From contig QHXX01000023.1 of assembly GCA_003223135.1 (NCBI GenBank), forward strand, positions 128,120 to 192,119: a stretch of 64,000 bases of DNA. Reading direction: 5' to 3'. Both the position numbers and the translations under genes were made by a program. Shown piece by piece: positions 60,769 to 64,000 of the stretch. How positions within the stretch are numbered: position 1 is the first letter of the stretch; each line of letters starts with the position of its first letter. The notes beneath the pieces are model-generated. The model saw only the letters and a list, made by a program, of their open reading frames with translations. It did not search any database and was not told the origin of the DNA. Source of the stretch: Acidobacteriota bacterium. Its GTDB lineage: Bacteria > Acidobacteriota > Polarisedimenticolia > Gp22-AA2.

Positions 60769-60857
60769 TAACGCTCCCCCTCAGCCCCGGCGGGCGGTTG
60801 TCCGCCATGAATCTACCCCGAACCAGACGCCCACCGGCGGCTCCATCGGGTTGTTAG
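60769..60857 (-). repeat. attC-like recombination site 3
   Basis: Plus strand GTCTAAC ... GTTAGCC, 89 bp, with the left part GCTCCCCCTCAGCCCCGGCGG and the right part GCCCACCGGCGGCTCC. It starts 6 bp from the stop of the VanY-like gene, the normal place for a cassette attC. Confidence 0.72.
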
Positions 60858-60862
60858 CCCGC

Positions 60863-61405
60863 CTATTCTTGGACGGCCCAGTGCCACGGCTCGTAGGCTA
60901 TTCCAAATCGATTCTCACGCGGATACGTCATGGCGAAACCCAAGCGATGCGCGTGTCGGACGAGCCATGCGAATGCAGCGGACGTCTCGAATTCCTCGGC
61001 AAGCGGCGGGCAGCCTGGCGTCGTTAGGTCGACGGCTCTGCCGGTGTGGTGCTCGCTATAGCCCGGCGGCGCGTTCACCTTCAAAATGTGCTCGAGCGAC
61101 TCGCCAGCTCTGATCTTCCGCTCGAAAATCTTCCGTTGATACTCCAGGCTTCGAAAGGCAGAGACGAGCAACAACGCGATCCCGTCCCGATGCGCTGCGA
61201 CCCGGAGTTCGGTCCACCGACCGGCAGCATGTGGCGTAAGCTGCCGGTCTCGTCCATAGATGTCCATGCCGACTGACACGAGGTCCCTGGCCTCGGCATA
61301 AGACGGCATGTGCCTGTCCACACCATACGCTGCAGGAATCCCAAGCTCTGCCAAGATCTGCGCCACGCGCGCGTCGTATGAGTCGTCGGTCCGCGTCGCG
61401 CTCAT
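60863..61405 (-). CDS. VanY-type D-alanyl-D-alanine carboxypeptidase (M15B)
   Basis: 180 residues from MSATRTDDSYDARV; the 300-residue track ORF adds sequence from the neighbouring gene. The M15 zinc site is GYSEHHTGRAVDL (His, Asp) and YEPWHWAVQE (catalytic Glu and third ligand His), with LLLVSAFRSLEYQRKIF upstream. It would trim peptidoglycan stem peptides, but no signal peptide or TM is seen, so export is unclear. It lies between attC site 3 and a half site. Confidence 0.87.
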   Translation of the reverse strand: MSATRTDDSYDARVAQILAELGIPAAYGVDRHMPSYAEARDLVSVGMDIYGRDRQLTPHAAGRWTELRVAAHRDGIALLLVSAFRSLEYQRKIFERKIRAGESLEHILKVNAPPGYSEHHTGRAVDLTTPGCPPLAEEFETSAAFAWLVRHAHRLGFAMTYPRENRFGIAYEPWHWAVQE

Positions 61406-61440
61406 TCGCGGCCGCCGTCGGGTGCGGCGCGCGGTTAGTC
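61406..61440 (-). repeat. Right half of an attC-like site
   Basis: GGCCGCCGTCGGGTGCGGCGCGCGGTTAGTC resembles the right half of the other sites (GCCGTCGCCTGCA...GGTTGG) and ends GTTAGTC. No left half is found before the VanY start at 61405. Confidence 0.45.
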
Positions 61441-61446
61441 GACTGT

Positions 61447-61881
61447 TCACTTCAGCCACAGGCGACCATGACGCCAGTATGCACGCACGCTTGCGGGCGA
61501 CAACAGGAGGACTGTCGCCAGCAACCACAGGAAACCCGCGACCACCGCGGCGGGACCGAAGGTGACCGCGCCAATCCCTTCGGAATGGGACAGCATACGA
61601 ATAAAGGTCGTCACGACAGCGATCGGGGCGAGTAGGACACTGGTGACCAACCAACTCCAGTAGAACACCCCGAGCATTTGTGCGATGCCCCAAGCGAACG
61701 CGATTCCCGCCAGGAGGCGGACACCGGGACGCAAAAAGCCATACCACAAGCCGATTTCCCAAACAGAGTCAAGCCTCACCCAACCTAGCCCGACAAGCAC
61801 ATCGACCGTGGTCAACAGGAGCACACAGATCGACCCCCCTCTCACCGCCAGCGGAGCCTCCGGAGCGAACAGCTTCGGCAA
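61447..61881 (-). CDS. Four-helix membrane protein (cassette gene)
   Basis: 144 residues with four hydrophobic segments: ICVLLLTTVDVLVGLGWV, VRLLAGIAFAWGIAQMLGVFY, WLVTSVLLAPIAVVTTFI and AAVVAGFLWLLATVLLLSP. The charged ends (MPKLFAPEAPLAVRGG and AYWRHGRLWLK) suggest orientation but not function. Family not recognised. It lies between attC site 4 and the half site. Confidence 0.65.
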   Translation of the reverse strand: MPKLFAPEAPLAVRGGSICVLLLTTVDVLVGLGWVRLDSVWEIGLWYGFLRPGVRLLAGIAFAWGIAQMLGVFYWSWLVTSVLLAPIAVVTTFIRMLSHSEGIGAVTFGPAAVVAGFLWLLATVLLLSPASVRAYWRHGRLWLK

Positions 61882-61906
61882 GTCGTCTACCCCCTTACAA
61901 GACGTC

Positions 61907-62002
61907 GGCTAACGCTCGCGGCTCACCCAAGCGGCCGCGCGAATGTGATCCAAGCTACCACGATTCTACCCGGCCGCTGTCGGGTGCAGCCGCTGGCTAG
62001 AC
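61907..62002 (-). repeat. attC-like recombination site 4
   Basis: Plus strand GGCTAAC ... GCTAGAC, 96 bp. The left arm GCTCGCGGCTCACCCAAGCGGCCG and the reverse complement of the right arm (CAGCGGCTGCACCCGACAGCGGCCG) pair along about 22 bases with bulges. It overlaps the stop codon of the MDR gene. Confidence 0.7.
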
Positions 62003-63019
62003 AGCGTCCACTACAGTCAGGATCACCTTCCCATGGAGTTCGTCCTCGATCATGTGCCGGAAAGCCTCGCGAACATCACTCAGGTGGTAAGTACTGTCGA
62101 TGATTGGTGTGATCTTCCCGACTTCGAGAAGGTTCCTCAGGACGGCCATCGCGTCTTTCTTGGTGGGCATCGGCAGCCCCGGACCTCGCAGTTGCTTCAC
62201 GAAGCGTGAGAGGACCATCAGTGAGAGAAAGTAGGGGACGAGTCCGAAGACACGCTTGCCTGACGCTCCAAAATGCTCATGCCCGATGAGTACGTATCTT
62301 CCGTCAGGTGTGAGCGCACGCCTACAGGCGGAGAAAGGGTGATTGCCCGGGACATCGAAGATGAGATCGTAGCGAACACCGCGTCGGGTGAAGTCTTCCC
62401 GGGTGTAATCGATGACCTCATCTGCCCCGAGGGAGCGGAGCATGTCCAGCTTGCTCGTGCTGTCCACGGCGGTCACGTGCGCGCCGTGGGCCTTCGTGAT
62501 CTGTAAGGCGAGAGACCCCACGCCGCCCCCGCCACCATTGATCAGTACCTTCTGCCCCGGCCGCAACTGATTCAGGCCTCGGAGGTTCAGGAGAGCGATG
62601 AACCCAGAGGTGGGGACGGAGGCAGCTTGCTCGAACGTGATGTTGTCTGGCTTCCGCGCCAGCAGCTCATGGTGGACGGACACGTATTCGGCGAAGGCGC
62701 CGCCGTTGACCCATTGGAAGGTGACGACGGTCTCGCCGAATACCGGGTCGCCCGGCCGAAACCGTGTCACGCTCCCGCCGACGGACTCGACGATTCCCGC
62801 CATGTCCGTGCCGGGGATCGGGTTCTTGGGTTTGGAGAACCCGGCTCCCATCAGGCGGAGGACATAGGGCCGTCCGCTCACGACGTGCCACACATCCGGA
62901 TGGACCGAGGCGGCCCGTACCCGCACCAAGACCTCATCGTGGCCGACAACCGGCTTGTCGACCTCTCGGAGCTCCAGATCATCAGGAGATCCGTATCTCC
63001 CTTGGATGATCGCCTTCAT
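61997..63019 (-). CDS. MDR-family zinc-independent alcohol dehydrogenase / quinone oxidoreductase
   Basis: 340 residues: MKAIIQGRYGSPDDLELREVDKPVVGHDEVLVRVRAASVHPDVW, GTDMAGIVESVGGSVTRFRPGDPVFGE, the NAD(P)-binding stretch LINGGGGGVGSLALQITKAHGAHVTAVDSTSK, and RYVLIGHEHFG. The cysteine cluster for structural zinc is absent, as in quinone oxidoreductases. It reduces a ketone, enal or quinone using NAD(P)H. At 1 kb it is the largest gene of the cassette array. Confidence 0.87.
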   Translation of the reverse strand: MKAIIQGRYGSPDDLELREVDKPVVGHDEVLVRVRAASVHPDVWHVVSGRPYVLRLMGAGFSKPKNPIPGTDMAGIVESVGGSVTRFRPGDPVFGETVVTFQWVNGGAFAEYVSVHHELLARKPDNITFEQAASVPTSGFIALLNLRGLNQLRPGQKVLINGGGGGVGSLALQITKAHGAHVTAVDSTSKLDMLRSLGADEVIDYTREDFTRRGVRYDLIFDVPGNHPFSACRRALTPDGRYVLIGHEHFGASGKRVFGLVPYFLSLMVLSRFVKQLRGPGLPMPTKKDAMAVLRNLLEVGKITPIIDSTYHLSDVREAFRHMIEDELHGKVILTVVDAV

Positions 63020-63106
63020 CGCGTCATCAGGATGCCTGTCGCGAATGCGAAGATGTCTTGGCCGCTTGCCCGGGCCATTGTCTCCGGGGAGTCGAGCAAT
63101 GAAGCT

Positions 63107-63202
63107 GTCTAACGCCCCGGCTCAGGCGCGGCGGGCGCACACCCAGAGCGACCCCCGGCAACCTCCGACCTGCCCGCCGTCGCCTGCATGCGGTGGTTGG
63201 AC
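63107..63202 (-). repeat. attC-like recombination site 5
   Basis: Plus strand GTCTAAC ... GTTGGAC, 96 bp. Left arm AGGCGCGGCGGGC pairs with right arm GCCCGCCGTCGCCT except for one bulged T, the kind of extra-helical base attC sites need. The left 30 bp nearly match site 1. Confidence 0.78.
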
Positions 63203-63233
63203 GACGCCGGCTCGGCGACGCGGGAAACGCCGG

Positions 63234-63692
63234 TCATCGTGAGCGCTCCAGGTAAGACTTGAGCGCCTTGAGCCTCTGCCGTACCTCCCGCCGAAAGAGA
63301 ACTGACGCGATTGGGCCTGCAATCGCCCGGAGCCAGCGAGGCCTGGTGGAGAAATTGAACCGATACGTTACGCGGGTCAGTCCGAACCCGATATCCTCCT
63401 GACGGAGGCTGGCGGCGAAGGTCTCGAGTATTGCAGGTCCCCTCGTCATTTGCACCGCAGCCACTTTCGGCCGATCAAAGGAAACGTAAACCGTCTCCAT
63501 AGCAAGGCCGGCAAACCCATTCCGAGCAGTGCATCGGGTTTTGACCCCGAGGCCGACCGCCTTCGCTCCCTCGAGAAGACATGCCTCCTTCAAAAAAGGG
63601 TCCCACTCGAGCCGTCGAGCGTAATCGTGAATGAGGTCGAAAACCGCCTCAGGGCTCGCGCGAATCTCGATCGCAGCTTCGAGAGATCTCAT
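63234..63692 (-). CDS. SRPBCC / polyketide-cyclase-like protein
   Basis: 152 residues with the START-like fold: AAIEIRASPEAVFDLIHDYARRLEWDPFLKEA, KTRCTARNGFAGLAMETVYV, VTYRFNFSTRPRWLRAIAGPIASVLFRREVRQRLKALKSYLE. Small-ligand binding is likely. It lies between attC sites 5 and 6, as a standard one-gene cassette. Confidence 0.83.
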   Translation of the reverse strand: MRSLEAAIEIRASPEAVFDLIHDYARRLEWDPFLKEACLLEGAKAVGLGVKTRCTARNGFAGLAMETVYVSFDRPKVAAVQMTRGPAILETFAASLRQEDIGFGLTRVTYRFNFSTRPRWLRAIAGPIASVLFRREVRQRLKALKSYLERSR

Positions 63693-63728
63693 CGCGACCT
63701 CGTCTACGGAGTTGTTGTCCCCTCGTCC

Positions 63729-63821
63729 GTCCAGCGCTCCGGCTACGCTGCGGGGCGCGAATGCAGCCTCCGAGCCACCACCGACCTCCCCGGCGCCGTC
63801 AGCTTCAGCCGGTTGTTAGAC
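63729..63821 (-). repeat. attC-like recombination site 6
   Basis: Plus strand GTCCAGC ... GTTAGAC, 93 bp. The right core is consensus; the left has G for A. Arms CTCCGGCTACGCTGCGGGGCGC and GGCGCCGTCAGCTTCAGCCGG are complementary with bulges. Confidence 0.65.
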
Positions 63822-63866
63822 GCCATGGTGACCAGGCCACCTACTGAGACGCTGGACGGGCAGATC

Positions 63867-63978
63867 ACTCGCTGCTGCCTCAGCCTCCATCAGACCCTTC
63901 CCCGGGAGGCCCGCCGAGCTACTAGCCGGCCCAGCACCTCCCAACCCGCCCCCCGTCGCCTGCAACCGGCTGTTGGGC
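63867..63978 (-). repeat. Degenerate attC-like site 7
   Basis: A good right end (CCCGCCCCCCGTCGCCTGCAACCGGCTGTTGGGC, core GTTGGGC at 63972-63978), but the left end is only a weak match (CACTCGCTGCTGCCTCAGC). No gene is visible between it and site 6. Confidence 0.45.
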
Positions 63979-64000
63979 GGCGCCTCGAGATTGGCGATGG

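Overview
The window is GC-rich, gene-dense bacterial chromosome with about 55 protein genes and no rRNA, tRNA or CRISPR array that I could recognise. The gene content points to Acidobacteriota or a close relative: a GWxTD-domain protein, a CRTAC1-type FG-GAP protein next to a multiheme/TPR protein, an MglA/MglB pair, several sigma-54 activators, and a rplU-rpmA-obg-rsfS block followed by DksA, LapB-like and gpmI genes. This is inferred from content only; no marker gene for phylogeny was compared.

Layout. 0-6 kb: tail of a cytokinin-dehydrogenase-like FAD oxidase, a MauE/DoxX-thioredoxin fusion, a secreted thioredoxin, small conserved proteins, a TPR protein and a HExxH protein resembling RiPP peptide beta-hydroxylases. 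6-11 kb: CRTAC1 lipoprotein and membrane multiheme cytochrome/TPR gene, overlapping by ATGA. 11-20 kb: an NtrC-type two-component pair, a lipoprotein with a good terminator, an outer-membrane-like protein interrupted by an in-frame TGA, and a substrate-binding lipoprotein overlapping a hybrid kinase. 20-28 kb: CCA-adding enzyme, aminotransferase, ornithine-cyclodeaminase homologue, YkgJ-type protein, mglB-mglA, and a glycosyltransferase-39-like membrane/TPR protein. 28-36 kb: rplU-rpmA-obg-rsfS, an internally deleted sigma-54 activator, DksA-like, LapA/LapB-like, gpmI (apparent CTG start), comF. 36-42 kb: cyclophilin, GWxTD protein, S26 peptidase, an orphan sigma-54 regulator whose receiver lacks the phospho-acceptor Asp, and a UPF0173 hydrolase. 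42-56 kb: small stress and accessory genes, many decayed or fused, an M16 peptidase pair, and a three-gene operon (nitroreductase fold, PaaK-like adenylating enzyme, phosphodiester glycosidase). 56-64 kb: minus-strand small accessory genes separated by attC-like sites, an integron cassette array with no integrase in view.

Two themes stand out. First, the right end looks like a cluster of attC sites lacking an integrase (CALIN), with at least six full sites and several half sites. Second, an unusual number of genes show internal deletions, fusions or frameshifts: the AAA+ activator, a cyclodeaminase, an acetyltransferase stub, a PH/SHOCT-hydrolase chimera, an NTF2-like gene, and a cassette membrane protein. 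These may be real decay or assembly errors in a metagenome-derived contig.
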